A DNA stretch of 64,000 nucleotides from a bacterium (GCA_024226515.1 JAAELQ010000230.1:1-64000); one strand, 5' to 3'; counted from the stretch's first letter, positions 1 to 10,797 are shown. The notes: generated by a model not told the origin, from the letters alone. Numbers and translations: made by a program.

Positions 1-178
1 TCGATCGGTCGCTCCCGGGTCGAGTCCTTTCGACCCCATCCCATTGATATAGAAGGACTTAGGCATAGCCTCGGGCTCGTCGAGTATCCGCGAGCGTCGG
101 AGTTCACTCCATCGTCTTGATTCAACTTTATAAGGACTCAAAGTTCTCCCCTGAAGGAATTGGCCTTTTTCTTGGGGA

Positions 179-3100
179 ATGGACAGGATCGGAATGGAGT
201 TCCGGAGCGGAAGCGTGTGCGAAGCCGTCACCCGCGCGGCCGTGCTCGGCGTGTTGTGCCTGGCGACGTTGGTTGCCGCGCCCGCCGCATGGGCCGAGAC
301 CGTCCGCGACGAGTTCAACGCCATCTCCTACGGCGGCAACGACGGCACCGCGAACTGGACCGGCGATTGGCAGGAGCCGCGACGGCGATGTTGTTCTACG
401 ACTACAACGTCCAGAACAACGACAACAACGGGCCCGTCAACGTGGCCGTGCGCGGCAACGGCTCGGGCTGGGACAACGTGGCAACCTACACTCCGTTCGA
501 CGGCAGCGGCTCCGAGAGCTTCGACATCACCGCCTACATCGGTGTCGACACCCAGGTCCGTGTCGAGGTCACCGGCAAGTACTCGATGTACCTGTTCGTG
601 GACAACGTCCAGATTCAGTACGGGCTCGACGCCTCCGACCCGGCCGATTGCAACTTCGTCGTCGACCAGGACTCGTGGCTCAACGAAGGTAGCCCCGGCG
701 AGAACAAGGGAACCGAGGCCGAGCTGAGCGCCAGCGACAACCCGGGAGGCAGTGGCCGGCCGGTGTACCGCTACGACCTGTCGAGCATCGTGCCCAGCGC
801 GACGGTCACCGCGGCCACCGCGTGGTTCTACTTGAACGGAGAAGACTCGAGCGGAGCTCCGGTCGACCTCCGCCGCATCACCGACAGCTGGACCGAGCTC
901 GGCGCTACCTGGGCCAACACCGCCGCCGATTTCGACGCCTCCACCGTGCACGGCTCGATCGATCCCACGAACCTGGGCTGGGTCGGCGTGGATCTGACGT
1001 CGCTCGTCCAGGATTGGGTCGACGGGACTCACACCAACGACGGATTGATGCTCCTCTCCACGGGGGCGACGCAGACCAAGTACACCAGCAAGGAGTGGGG
1101 TACGGCATCCGAGCAGCCCTGCATGGAGGTCGTCTACAGCGCAGCGTCCGCCGACCTGGCCGTGACCAAGACGGTCGACGACGCCACGCCGACCGAGGGC
1201 GACACCATCGAATACACCGTGGTGCTGGACAACAACGGGCCCGGCGCAACCACCAACGTCGCGGTCACGGATCTGCTGCCCGGCGGCGTGACGTACGTCT
1301 CCGACACCACGACCCAGGGAACCTACGTCGACGGTACCGGTGTCTGGACGGTCGGCAGCATGGCCAACGGCGCCTCGGAGACCCTGACCATCAGCGCCAC
1401 GGTCGATGCCGGTACGGCCACCACGACCATCGTCAACACGGCGAGCGTCTCCGCCAGCGACGTCGCCGATCCCGTCGCCGGCAACGACTCGGACACCGCC
1501 GACATCACGGTCCAGACCGCGGACCTGACGTTGAGCAAGACCGACGGGCCCGATCCGGCGCCCACCGGCGGGCCGCTGGTCTACACGCTGCTGGTGACGA
1601 ACAACGGCCCCGACCCGGCCACCACCGCGACCCTGACCGACAATCTCCCTGCCGGCGTGACCCTGCAGTCGGCCACGCCGAGTCAGGGCAGTTGCTCGGG
1701 AACGACCACGGTCACCTGCAACCTGGGGACGATCCTCAGCAGCGGCACGGCCAGCGTGGAGATCGTCGTCGTCACCTCCGGCGCGGGGACGATCACCAAC
1801 AACGCGAGCGTGACCGCCCACGAGATCGACCTCGTGCCGGGAAACAACGCGGCGTCGGAGGACACCGACGTGACCGCCGATAGCGCAATCGTCGACGTGC
1901 CGCTGACCCAGTATCGCCGGATCCATGGCTTCGTGGACTACACGGTGACCGGGGCGTCGCTGCGAACCCAGCCCAACGGCGGCGGCGGCGCGGCGTGCCA
2001 GATCGGCCCCAGCGCCAGCGCCACGCTGTCCGGGATCCCGGCCACGGCGACCGTCTCCGAGGCCTTCCTGTACTGGGGAGGCTCGGGCGCCACGGTGGAC
2101 GCCGACGTGACCTTCGACGGCGGAGCCGTCACCGCCGACCGCACGTTCCAGGGGCGCTTCAGCCTGGGAGCCAACGACTACGAGTTCTTCAGCGGTTTCG
2201 AGGACGTCACGGCCCAGGTCGTGGCCAAGCGCAACGGGAGCTACTCGTTCGCCGACCTGACGGTGGACACGGGCGACCCGTACTGCAGGGCCAGGGCGGT
2301 GATGGCGGGATGGTCGCTGATCGTCGTCTACGCGGACAACGCGCTGTCGGGCAAGACGCTGGTGCTGTACGACGGCTTCGACGTCGAGCGCAACGGCTCG
2401 GCATCGTACCTGTTGACGGGGATCTTCTCGGCCGACCCACCGGAAGCCAAGACGACGGCGTTGGTCTGGGAGGGCGACGAGGACCTGTCGGGAGCGAACG
2501 AGTTCCTGCAAGTCAACGGTACGTCCCTGACCGACGGACTCAACCCGGTGGACAACGTCTACAACTCGACGATCAACTCGCTAGGCTCGACGACCTCGTA
2601 CGGGATGGACCTCGACACGTTCGACGTGTCGGGCCTGGTCAGCGCCGGAGACACGCTGGCCACGACGCAGGTGTCGGTGGGCCCGGACCTGGTGGTGCTC
2701 AACGCGGTGGTGCTGCAGGTCAAGTCGAACCTGATCGCGGGCCGCGTGTTCGAGGACGTCAACTACGGCGGCGGGGCCGGGCGCGACCGGGCGACGGCGG
2801 CCGCCGCGGCGCCGTCGTTCGCCGTCGATCGGCCCGGCGTCACGGTCGAGCTGTACGGTGCAGCGGGGAACTTCCTGCGCACGACGACGACCGACGCGAG
2901 CGGGGAATACGGCTTCACCGGTCTGATCGACGGAACCTACCAGGTGCGGGTGGTCAACGACACCGTCGGCTCGTCTCGACCCGGCGCAACGGGGGCCGAG
3001 CTGGCCGTGCAGACCTTCCGTACCGACGCCTCGACCGGCACTGCCGTGGCGGTCCCCGGCGAGGTCGGCGGCGCCGTACCGACGGGCCAGGACTCGCCGG

Positions 3101-5169
3101 CCAACGTGGCGCTGGCGCCCCTGGGTACGCTTACCGCACAGTCGGTGGCGCCGGCGCTGATCACCACCGGGATCGCGGTGACCGACCTGGACTTCGGCTA
3201 CAACTTCGACACGATCGTGAATACCAACGGCTCCGGCCAGGGATCCCTGCGGCAGTTCATCCTCAACAGCAACCTGTTGACCAACGCCAACCTGGACCAG
3301 GCCGGGCTGACGACCGGTGCGGAGACGAGCGTCTTCATGATCCCGTCGAACGCCGACCCGTGGAGCCGGGCCAAGGACCCGAACTTCGACGCCGGGCGCG
3401 GCGTGGCCACCATCGACGTGGGGGCGAGCCGGCTGGATCCGATCACCGACGACGACACGTCGCTGGATGGTACGACGCAGACGGCGAGCGTCGGGGACAG
3501 CAATCCGGGCACGGCGGGCAATCCGGAGCTGGCCGGGGTGGCCGTCGGAACGGGACCGGACGGTATCGAGGGGACCGGCGACGAGCCCACGCTGCCCTCC
3601 TATCCGCTGCCCGAGATCGAGATCGACGGCAACGACCGCGGGATCATCGTCGAGGTCGCGGCGAGCAACACGACGGTGACCGGCCTGGCGCTGTTCAACG
3701 CGCCGTCCGCGAACACCGGTATCCTCATCTCCGCCGGGACGGGCAGCTCCGTCACGGGGAACCTCGTCGGCGTCGATGCCGACGGCGCGGATCCCGGGGC
3801 GGGCTCGCGCATCGCCCACGGTGTGGAGGTGTTCGGCGGGGCCGCCGACGTCACCGGCAACTTCGTGGCCTTCACCGAAGATACCGGGATCATCGTCGAC
3901 AACGACTCCTTGATCTCCGGGAACGATGTCTATCGCCCCGCCCTGGGCAATCCTGATGGCGACGCGATCAGCGTCGAAGGTACGAGCGGCCAGACGATCA
4001 CGGTGCGCGAGAACCGAACGGACAGGATCGCGGCCTACGGCTTCGAGTCCTGGAACGCGGCTGGACCGTTCACCGTCGAGGACAACACGTTCTCTCGCTC
4101 CGGGGAGAGCGGCGGCGTGGAGAACGGCGGGATCCGCCTGTTCGGAACGGGAAGCACGCTGCGGCACAACGTCGTGACCGCGAGCGCCGGCGCCGGAGTG
4201 GTCCTGGCCCAGCGCAATGCCCCGGGGAGCAATCTGCAGAACCGGATCTCACAGAACGCGATCTACACGAACGGAGGCCTGGGCATCGACCTCGACTCGA
4301 CGAACATCGGTCTCGTCAACCCCAACGGCGACGGCGTGACGGCCAACGACGGGGCCGTCGACGCCAATCTACCCAACCGCGTCCTCGACTATCCGATCGT
4401 CACGGCGGCGCGTTTGAGCGGCACGACACTGAGCGTCGACGGCTACGTGGGTACGGCGGCGCTGAAGATCGCCGGGACGCACACACTAGAGTTCTTCAAG
4501 GCCGCCGACGACGGGAACAACGACGGGGAGGTGGTCGCGGGCGACGCGCAGAGCGTGCCACACGGCGAGGGGCGCTGGTACATCGATTCATGCACGACCG
4601 CGGCCGACGGCAGCTTCGACTGCGATCTGACGGTCCCGGCAGCGGTGGCTCTGGCCGACGGGGATCCGATCACGGCCACGACGACCGACGCCTCGACCAA
4701 CACGTCGGAGTTCTCGGCGAACGCGACGGCCTTCCCCGGCCTCGCCATCGTCAAGCGGGCGTTCCAGTCCGACGGAACACCGATCGCCAGCGGCAGCACA
4801 CTCCCGGCCGGCATGCCGGTGAAGTTCCTGATCTACGTCGATAACCCCTCGGGAGCGGTCACCGACGTCAGCCTGCAGGAAGTGCTCGACCCGATCTTCA
4901 CATATCAGGGCGGCTCGATGGAGTCGGACAACACGCTGGCCTCGAGCGTGGTCTGTCCCGGCGGCGTGTGCGACGAGGCGGCGATCTTCGCTCAGGTCGA
5001 CGGCTCGGGCGTCGCGCTGGGCGACGGGGACGCCGATGCCGATACCGGCAGCTACAGCGCAGGCACGAGGACGATCGACCTCGGCGACGGCAACAACTCG
5101 AACAACGCCCAGCTCGATCTAGCGGGAGATCGAGTCTTGGCGCTGGTCTTCACGATCCGGATGCAGTGA
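179..5169 (+). CDS. Large secreted DNRLRE/DUF11/beta-helix repeat protein with frameshifted N-terminus
   Basis: Predicted secreted or surface adhesin-like protein. The signal peptide is read in the frame starting at 179 (or ATG 194, preceded by AGGA); it runs through ALGVLCLATLVAAPAAWA-like residues into DEFNAISYGGNDGTANWTGDWQE. At about 375-380 the homology moves to another frame, continuing AATAMLFYDYN and staying open to the TGA at 5167. Domains by nucleotide position: a sandwich domain to about 650, a DNRLRE-type domain (655-1140), two DUF11 repeats (1150-1880), a DUF3344-like region (1890-2730), an SdrD B-like domain (2740-3210), a right-handed beta-helix region (3220-4380) and a final DUF11-like domain (4740-5166). 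No C-terminal sorting signal is visible. Gene callers would probably start at 160 or 388 and miss the signal peptide. The segment usually found between WTGDWQE and the (S)GA-ATA strand is absent, suggesting a deletion. Domain names come from motif recognition only. Confidence 0.75.
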
Positions 5170-5170
5170 C

Positions 5171-5776
5171 TCAGAAGCCGTTGTCGACCACGACCTCGTC
5201 GAGCGAGAGCTGTCCCGGTTTCGGCCACGGATCATTCGTGCCCTTGCCGATCGCGATCATCGGGCCCATCACGTGGTCCTCGGGCAGGCGGACCAGCTTC
5301 GCGACCTCGTCGATGTCGAAGCCGATCATCGGGCACGATTCGTATCCCATCGACTTGGCAGCCAGCATCAAGGTCTGCATCGCCATCCCGATCGATCGCT
5401 GGGCCTCGTCGCGCTCCAGCCATTCGCGCCCCTCGTGAAACGGCGCGATCCAGTCGACGAGCATCTTGGCCACCTCCGCGGGAGCGTTGCGCCAGTAACG
5501 CTCGGGCTCCTTGGTCCACGCCTTCCTGTCGGCGGTCATCAGGATCAGCAGCGATGCGTCGGTCATTTGCGACTGGTCGTTGCCGAACTCGCTTCGGATT
5601 CGCTGTCGCAACTGTGGGTCGCGCAGGATCACGAACCTCCAGTGCTGGATATTGAAGCTGGTCGGGGCCTGGATCGCCGCCTCCAGCAGCTTGCGTTCCT
5701 GCTCGCTGGAGATGCGGTGTTGCGGGTCGAAAGCCTTGACCGAGCGTCGCTGGTAAATCGCCTCGAGAGTTTCCAC
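5171..5776 (-). CDS. Nitroreductase family protein
   Basis: FMN-dependent NAD(P)H oxidoreductase of the nitroreductase fold, about 201 residues, cytoplasmic. It opens VETLEAIYQRRSVKAFDP, the R-R-S phosphate-contacting motif of the family, followed by APTSFNIQHWRFVILRD, the usual flavin-site segment, and ends with the family-typical glycine-rich stretch before PWPKPGQLSLDEVV. I chose the GTG start at 5776 because AGGAAG lies about 8 bases upstream; the frame can extend to 5833, but those residues do not resemble the family. It is the last gene of a minus-strand series and its stop lies one base from the end of the large plus-strand gene. The substrate cannot be told from sequence. Confidence 0.85.
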   Translation of the reverse strand: METLEAIYQRRSVKAFDPQHRISSEQERKLLEAAIQAPTSFNIQHWRFVILRDPQLRQRIRSEFGNDQSQMTDASLLILMTADRKAWTKEPERYWRNAPAEVAKMLVDWIAPFHEGREWLERDEAQRSIGMAMQTLMLAAKSMGYESCPMIGFDIDEVAKLVRLPEDHVMGPMIAIGKGTNDPWPKPGQLSLDEVVVDNGF

Positions 5777-5898
5777 TGTAGATCTTCCTATCCCAGGCGC
5801 CACGGTACGAGCATCGCACGGAAGAGCGCGCAAGCCGTGGACTGGACCGGGGCGCCGTTTCGGAGAAAGTTCGAAGCGACGCCCCAGAGATCGTATCG

Positions 5899-6321
5899 CT
5901 ACCCCTTCTTGAGCAGGTCGCGGATCTCGCCCAGCAGCACTTCCTGTGCCGGCGGCGCCGCCGGGGCGGCCGGCTTCGCTTCTTCCTTCTTCTTGGCCGA
6001 GTTCACCGCCTTGACCAGCATGAAGACGGCGAAGGCGACGATGATGAAGCTGATCACGTTGTTGATGAAGACGCCGTAGTTGATCGTGGCCGCTCCGGCC
6101 TCCTTCGCGGCCTCGAGGCTCTCGAAGCTGCCCTCGCCGAGCACCATGAACATGTTGCTGAAGTCGACGCCGCCCAGCGCCAGACCGATCGGCGGCATGA
6201 TGACGTCGGATACCAGCGACTTCACGATGGTGCCGAACGCCCCGCCGATGATGATGCCGACCGCCATGTCGACGACGTTACCCTTGACGGCAAAGTCCTT
6301 GAATTCCTTGATCATGCCCAT
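5899..6321 (-). CDS. mscL: Large-conductance mechanosensitive channel MscL
   Basis: Inner-membrane stretch-activated channel that releases solutes on hypo-osmotic shock. The 140-residue length is normal. The N-terminus MGMIKEFKDFAVKGNVVDMA and the first transmembrane helix VGIIIGGAFGTIVKSLVSDV are the family signature; PPIGLALGGVDF forms the turn into the periplasmic loop, a second helix follows (NNVISFIIVAFAVFMLVKAV), and a charged cytoplasmic tail ends EIRDLLKKG, as in other MscL proteins. The ATG at 6321 is supported by GGAGG 8 bases upstream. It lies 103 bp downstream of the phosphatase gene on the same strand, so cotranscription is possible. Confidence 0.97.
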   Translation of the reverse strand: MGMIKEFKDFAVKGNVVDMAVGIIIGGAFGTIVKSLVSDVIMPPIGLALGGVDFSNMFMVLGEGSFESLEAAKEAGAATINYGVFINNVISFIIVAFAVFMLVKAVNSAKKKEEAKPAAPAAPPAQEVLLGEIRDLLKKG

Positions 6322-6424
6322 GCGACGTTCCTCCGTGACAAGTGGTGCGGGGGTGAAATATCCGCCCGCAGTCTTACACAGCCGCGTGGGTCGCTCAAGG
6401 TCGGCGGGGCCCGGACGACCGCCG

Positions 6425-7696
6425 TCAGGCGCCCGCCGCGCGCCGCAGAAGCACCACGGTCATGTCGTCCGCCTGGGGCGCCGCGTCGGCGAAGGCGTCG
6501 ACGGCGGCGAAGACCGTCCCGACCAGTTGCTGCATCGGCGCGTCGTGGCTCGCGCGCACGAGCTCCTCGATGCGCGCCTCGCCGAACTGCTCGCCGGCCG
6601 GATTCTCGTACTCGAAGATCCCGTCGGTCATCAGGCCGACGATATCGCCCGGCGCCAGCTCCATCGTGGCCGGCGGTTTCATCGGGATCCCGGCAATCAT
6701 GCCCATCGGCAGCGTCGTCGCTTTGTGCCAGTCGCACTCGCCGCTCGCGGCGTGGAAGTGCAGCAGCGGCCCCTGCCCGCCGGAGTGATAGTCGATGCGG
6801 TGCCTGTTCAGGTCCAGCAAGCCGAGGAACGCGGTGACGAAACGATTGTCCGCCAGGTCGTCCGAGAGCTGCGCGTCGATCTGCGAATACGTGTCGTCCA
6901 GGCCCGCGCCGATGCGCATCGCGATGCGCAGCATCGAGCGCACCTGGGTCACGCTGAGCGCCGGGCCGATGCCGTGCCCGGTCGCGTCGCCCAGCAGCAC
7001 GATCAACCCGTCGTCGCCGCGGCGCAGCACGTCGAACGTGTCCCCCCCGGTCTCGTCGGCCGGGCGGCAAGCGCCCGCGACGTCGTAACCCGGCACCTGC
7101 GGCATCGACTTCGGCAGCATGTCGACCTGGATCTCGCGTGCGACCGCCAGCTCGCGCTCCATCTTCTCCTTGGCGACCAGCTCGCCGACCATCTTCGCGC
7201 GTTGCAGGGCCACCGCACATTGCGCCGCCAGCGTGGTGGCGATGCTCTCGTCGCGTGCGTCGAACGTGCCGCCACTCTTGTTCAGCAGCTGCAGCACACC
7301 GACGAGCTCACCGGCGTAGCCGACGAGCGGGATCGTCAACAGGCAGCGCGAGCGATACCCGGTCTGTTTGTCGATCTCCTGATTGAAGCGCGGGTCGGCG
7401 TAACAATCGGGGACGTTGATCGCGGTGCGATTCTGCGCGCACTCGCCGACGATCCCGCGATCGGCAGGCAGTCGCAGCGGTTCGACGCCCGTCGCGACCG
7501 ATGTGACGAGCTCGTCGCGCGTCTTGTCGTAGAGGAAGACGCTGCCGCGCTCGGCGTCGAGCACGGCGCGCGCAGCCTCGATCACCTGGTCCAGCATCGC
7601 CTCGAGATCGATCGGCGCGGCGAGGCGCCGCGTGACGTCGAGGATGCGCTCGAGCGCCTCCGGCTCGAGGTGGGTCCGAGATCGGTCGTCGGTCAT
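6425..7696 (-). CDS. GAF domain plus SpoIIE/RsbU-type PP2C phosphatase
   Basis: Cytoplasmic Ser/Thr phosphatase of the RsbU/SpoIIE type with an N-terminal sensor. Residues about 15-165 form a GAF domain (ERGSVFLYDKTRDELVT; ECAQNRTAINVPDCYADPRF). A short linker helix rich in E, K and R follows, then the PP2C-like domain (about 205-420) with metal-site motifs ADETGGDTFD, GDATGHGIGPAL, MTDGIFE and QADDMTVVLL. Such proteins usually dephosphorylate anti-sigma-factor antagonists or kinase targets. The start lies 3 bases after the stop of the upstream Ser/Thr kinase gene, so the two are almost certainly translated from one message as a kinase-phosphatase pair. No STAS-domain or anti-sigma partner is nearby. 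Confidence 0.9.
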   Translation of the reverse strand: MTDDRSRTHLEPEALERILDVTRRLAAPIDLEAMLDQVIEAARAVLDAERGSVFLYDKTRDELVTSVATGVEPLRLPADRGIVGECAQNRTAINVPDCYADPRFNQEIDKQTGYRSRCLLTIPLVGYAGELVGVLQLLNKSGGTFDARDESIATTLAAQCAVALQRAKMVGELVAKEKMERELAVAREIQVDMLPKSMPQVPGYDVAGACRPADETGGDTFDVLRRGDDGLIVLLGDATGHGIGPALSVTQVRSMLRIAMRIGAGLDDTYSQIDAQLSDDLADNRFVTAFLGLLDLNRHRIDYHSGGQGPLLHFHAASGECDWHKATTLPMGMIAGIPMKPPATMELAPGDIVGLMTDGIFEYENPAGEQFGEARIEELVRASHDAPMQQLVGTVFAAVDAFADAAPQADDMTVVLLRRAAGA

Positions 7697-7699
7697 GCG

Positions 7700-10081
7700 T
7701 TACTCCGCGGCTCGCGCGGCCACAGCCTCTCGAACCAGCTGAGCCAGCTCGGGATCGTCATGCAGCAGCGCGAGGTCGCTGTCTTCGAAGAAGTACTCCG
7801 GCTGCGGGAAGCCGAGCTTGATCGAGCGCCGCAGTAGACGGAATGCCTCGTCGCTACGACCTCCCAGCGCGTGGTAGCACGCTTCATCGTACGCGAGACG
7901 GTAGCTGTCCTCACCCTCGGCCGCACGTTTCGTCTCGAGAGCCAGCCGGAACAGCCGTTCGGCCGTCCCCTGCTCGCCGAGCGCGCGGTGCGCGTGCGCC
8001 AGCTTCCACAGCGTGTCGCCGAGCTGATCTCCGGGGCCCGACTGTAAGATGCGGACCGCGCCGAGGTAGAGCGGCTGCGCCAACTGCGGGTCGCCCGTGC
8101 TCATGTGCAGATCCGCCAGGTCGATCATGGTCGAAGCGACCAGCGGGTGTGCGTCGCCGTAGGCCTGGACCTTGATCTCCAGTGCCTCCTCGAACAGCGG
8201 CCGCGCCAGCTCGTAGTCCTTCTGCTCGGCGTGGAGAATGGCGAGGCTCTGCAGGGTCCGGGCGAGGTCGGGATGATCCGCGGCCAGGTTCTGGCGCTGG
8301 AACGTCACCGCCACATCGAGCACCTGGCGCGCCCGCTCACTCTGGCCGGCGTCGCGCAGCAGCTTGCCCAGGGCATGCAGCGTCGAGCCCAGCCCGCGGT
8401 CGTCCGCCGTCTTGATGCGGATGTCGGACGCCTCGTCCAGCACCGCCCGCGCCCCCTCGATGTCCCCCTCGAGCTGCAGCAGCAGGCCGAGGTTGTGCAG
8501 GCTCTCGCCCAGATCGGGGTGTTGCGGCGGCAGCGTGACGCGGCGGATCTCGAGCGCGCGCTCCGTGAGCTCGCGGGCACGATCGTAGTCTTCCAGGGCG
8601 TAGTGCAGTTGCCCGAGGCTGCTCAGGCTGTCCGCCGTCTCCTGGTGCGAGTCGCCGAGCAGTTCGGTCCGTGTGGCGAGCCCTTCCTCCAGCAGCGGGC
8701 GCGCCTGCTCGTACAGCGCCAGCTTCTGGTACACGCGCCCCATCGTGTCGAGCAGGCGGGCCTGCAGCAGGCGATCGGACAGCCCGGAGCGAATCTGCTC
8801 GGCACCGCGATCGAGGATCTCGCGCACGGTGATCTCGTTGCCGCGAGCCGCGCTGGGGTCGTTGATCTCGAACAGGCGCAACATGAAGTTCGAGATCTGC
8901 TGCGCCGCGTCGCGCTCGCGGTTGGCGCGCTGCGCCTCGTCCAGCGCAAGTTCCTCCGCCGCGCGCGCCCGCACCAGGCCCAGGCTCGCGGCGACCGTTC
9001 CGGCGACCAGCGCCAGCGCCACGGCGATCCCTGCCGCGACTCCGGTCTTGTGGCGCCGCACGAACTTCGCCACGCGGTAGGTCGCGCTCGGCGGACGCGC
9101 CATCACCGGCTCGTTCGTCAGGTGTCGCTTGATGTCGTCGGACAGCTGACCGACCGAGGCGTAGCGCCGTACGCGGTCCTTCTCCAGCGCCTTGAGCGTG
9201 ATCCAGTCCAGGTCGCCGCGCAGGCGTCGCGCGACGATCTCGCGCGGCACCCTGACCGTCGAGGCGTCCGGAACCGTCGGCTCCGCATTCATCCCCTGCA
9301 CCCGTGTACTGGGGCGCGTCGGCTCGCTCTCGCGAATCGTACGCCGCATCTCGTCGACACCCATGTCGCTGACGTCGAACGGCACCTCGCCGACGAGCAG
9401 CTCGTAGAGCAGCACGCCCAGCGCGTAGACGTCCGAGCGCGTATCGATGTCGAGCCCCCCCTCGGCCTGTTCGGGGCTCATGTACGCCGGCGTCCCGATC
9501 AGCTGGCCGGACTCGGTGAAGGCGGTGCGACCGTCGTCCTGCTCCCGTGTGGCCTTCGCGATGCCGAAGTCGATGATCTTCGGCAGCGGCACGCCGTCCT
9601 GCTCGATGACGAGGATGTTCGAGGGCTTGAGGTCGCGGTGGATGATGCCCTTCTGGTGCGCGTGCTGGATACCGGAGCAGGCCTCGATCAGTAATTCCAG
9701 CTTCTCGTTCGTCGACAGGCCGGCGCGCTTGCAGTACTCGTCGATCGGCGCCCCGTCGACGAACTCCATGACGAAGTAGGGTCGCCCCTCGTCCGTCGCA
9801 CCGGCATCGAACACGCGCGCGATGTTCGCGTGGTTCATCAGCGCCAGCGTCTGGCGCTCGGACTCGAAACGGGCGATGACACGCTTGGTGTCCATGCCCA
9901 TCTTGATCAGTTTGACGGCGACCTTGCGCTTGACCGGCCACTGCTGCTCGGCCTCGTGGACCTCGCCCATGCCGCCCTCGCCGATCTTGCGCAGCAGGCG
10001 GTAGTTCCCGAAGCCGCCCCGTTCCGGGTCGGATCGCCCCTCGGAAGGAGAATCTCCGGGAATGGTCCGGTCGTTGCTCAC
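7700..10081 (-). CDS. Membrane Ser/Thr protein kinase with C-terminal TPR repeats
   Basis: Hanks-type kinase of 793 residues. The kinase domain (about 26-300) has the glycine loop GEGGMGEV (34-41), the VAVK lysine at 57, the catalytic HRDLKPSN (H148, D150) and DFG at 171-173, followed by GTPAYMSPEQ in the activation segment, so it looks catalytically competent. One transmembrane helix (VGVAAGIAVALALVAGTV, about 347-370) separates it from a C-terminal array of tetratricopeptide repeats (about 420-760) that would face the periplasm. This architecture is common in Acidobacteriota and Myxococcota. The start ATG overlaps no other gene, and a likely terminator of the upstream lipoprotein gene lies just before it. 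The partner phosphatase follows immediately. Confidence 0.95.
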   Translation of the reverse strand: MSNDRTIPGDSPSEGRSDPERGGFGNYRLLRKIGEGGMGEVHEAEQQWPVKRKVAVKLIKMGMDTKRVIARFESERQTLALMNHANIARVFDAGATDEGRPYFVMEFVDGAPIDEYCKRAGLSTNEKLELLIEACSGIQHAHQKGIIHRDLKPSNILVIEQDGVPLPKIIDFGIAKATREQDDGRTAFTESGQLIGTPAYMSPEQAEGGLDIDTRSDVYALGVLLYELLVGEVPFDVSDMGVDEMRRTIRESEPTRPSTRVQGMNAEPTVPDASTVRVPREIVARRLRGDLDWITLKALEKDRVRRYASVGQLSDDIKRHLTNEPVMARPPSATYRVAKFVRRHKTGVAAGIAVALALVAGTVAASLGLVRARAAEELALDEAQRANRERDAAQQISNFMLRLFEINDPSAARGNEITVREILDRGAEQIRSGLSDRLLQARLLDTMGRVYQKLALYEQARPLLEEGLATRTELLGDSHQETADSLSSLGQLHYALEDYDRARELTERALEIRRVTLPPQHPDLGESLHNLGLLLQLEGDIEGARAVLDEASDIRIKTADDRGLGSTLHALGKLLRDAGQSERARQVLDVAVTFQRQNLAADHPDLARTLQSLAILHAEQKDYELARPLFEEALEIKVQAYGDAHPLVASTMIDLADLHMSTGDPQLAQPLYLGAVRILQSGPGDQLGDTLWKLAHAHRALGEQGTAERLFRLALETKRAAEGEDSYRLAYDEACYHALGGRSDEAFRLLRRSIKLGFPQPEYFFEDSDLALLHDDPELAQLVREAVAARAAE

Positions 10082-10153
10082 CGCGCGGCCTCCACCAGGG
10101 CCCCAGCATAATGCACGGTGGCGGTACGACCGGCGGCCGACGCGGGTCTCCCC

Positions 10154-10174
10154 AAAAAAGACGGTGCCGCCGTC
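10154..10174 (-). terminator. Rho-independent terminator after the lipoprotein gene
   Basis: Read on the minus strand, GACGG-CGGCA-CCGTC forms a 5-bp hairpin followed by six T residues (A-run at 10154-10159 on the plus strand). It lies between the stop of the lipoprotein gene (10231) and the kinase start (10081). An overlapping alternative pairing is possible: GTGCCGCCGT (10165-10174) can pair with ACGACGGCAC (10191-10200) over 9 of 10 positions, which would compete with the terminator hairpin. Confidence 0.6.
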
Positions 10175-10230
10175 TGCTCCGTTCGGGCAAACGACGGCAC
10201 GTCCGGGGGGGTTGCGTTGTCAGTTGTGGA

Positions 10231-10797
10231 TCAGCGTCGTTCGAGGCTGGCCAGGAGTTCCTGCGCCTCGTCGTCGAACGGACCGCCCAGGGCTCCCGCC
10301 AGGGCGTCCGTCGCAGCGTCCGCGTCGTCGCGTGCGATCGCCGTCAGTCCGATATAGAAGCTGTCCACCGTTCCGGGTAGCCCGCTCTCTTCGGCCAGGC
10401 CCTTGGCCTGCGTCAGCACGTCCTGTGCCTCGTCCTCGCGTCCCTGCATGAGAAGAGAGATTCCTTGGTACAGAGTGGCATCGTGACGATTCGGATCGCG
10501 ATCCTCCGTTTTGCGGATCTCGCCGAACAGCTGCTCCGACCCGCGGTAGTCGCCCGCCTGGTAGGCGGCGCCGGCCTCCTGCCACTTCCGATCGAGCCCG
10601 GCCGCCTGTCGTACGGCCGGCCGGTCGAATTCGAATGCCGGAATCGCGTACGCACTGCCGTCGGGCAGATCGACGGACACCGGGTCTCGGTCCGCTTCGT
10701 GAGTCGTACACGCGGCGAGCAGCGCTGCCGCGACGAGCAGCACCCACGAGATCGCCGTCTGCCATTTTCCGAATCCGCTCGAATCTTTGCTGATCAT
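10231..10797 (-). CDS. Small TPR-like lipoprotein
   Basis: Predicted 188-residue lipoprotein. The signal sequence ends in a lipobox LLAAC (WVLLVAAALLAACTTHEAD). The rest is alpha-helical with TPR-like spacing (WQEAGAAYQAGDYRGSEQLFGEI; ATLYQGISLLMQGREDEAQDVL), suggesting a periplasmic scaffold. I prefer the ATG at 10797, which has AGGAG 8 bases upstream; the in-frame GTG at 10806 overlaps that site. The gene lies upstream of the Ser/Thr kinase on the same strand but is separated from it by a likely terminator. The precise function is unknown. Confidence 0.8.
   Translation of the reverse strand: MISKDSSGFGKWQTAISWVLLVAAALLAACTTHEADRDPVSVDLPDGSAYAIPAFEFDRPAVRQAAGLDRKWQEAGAAYQAGDYRGSEQLFGEIRKTEDRDPNRHDATLYQGISLLMQGREDEAQDVLTQAKGLAEESGLPGTVDSFYIGLTAIARDDADAATDALAGALGGPFDDEAQELLASLERR

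Noticed and set aside
1..178. Repeated AAGGACT words (about 50-60 and 132-138) in the A/T-richer leader before the first gene
   Set aside because: Only two short copies, no clear promoter spacing or operator symmetry; nothing supportable was annotated here.
328..2511. Long open frame opposite the large secreted-protein gene
   Set aside because: It is the antisense shadow of GC-rich coding sequence: Arg/Gly/His-rich, no recognisable domain, and wholly inside a gene with clear DUF11 and DNRLRE motifs.
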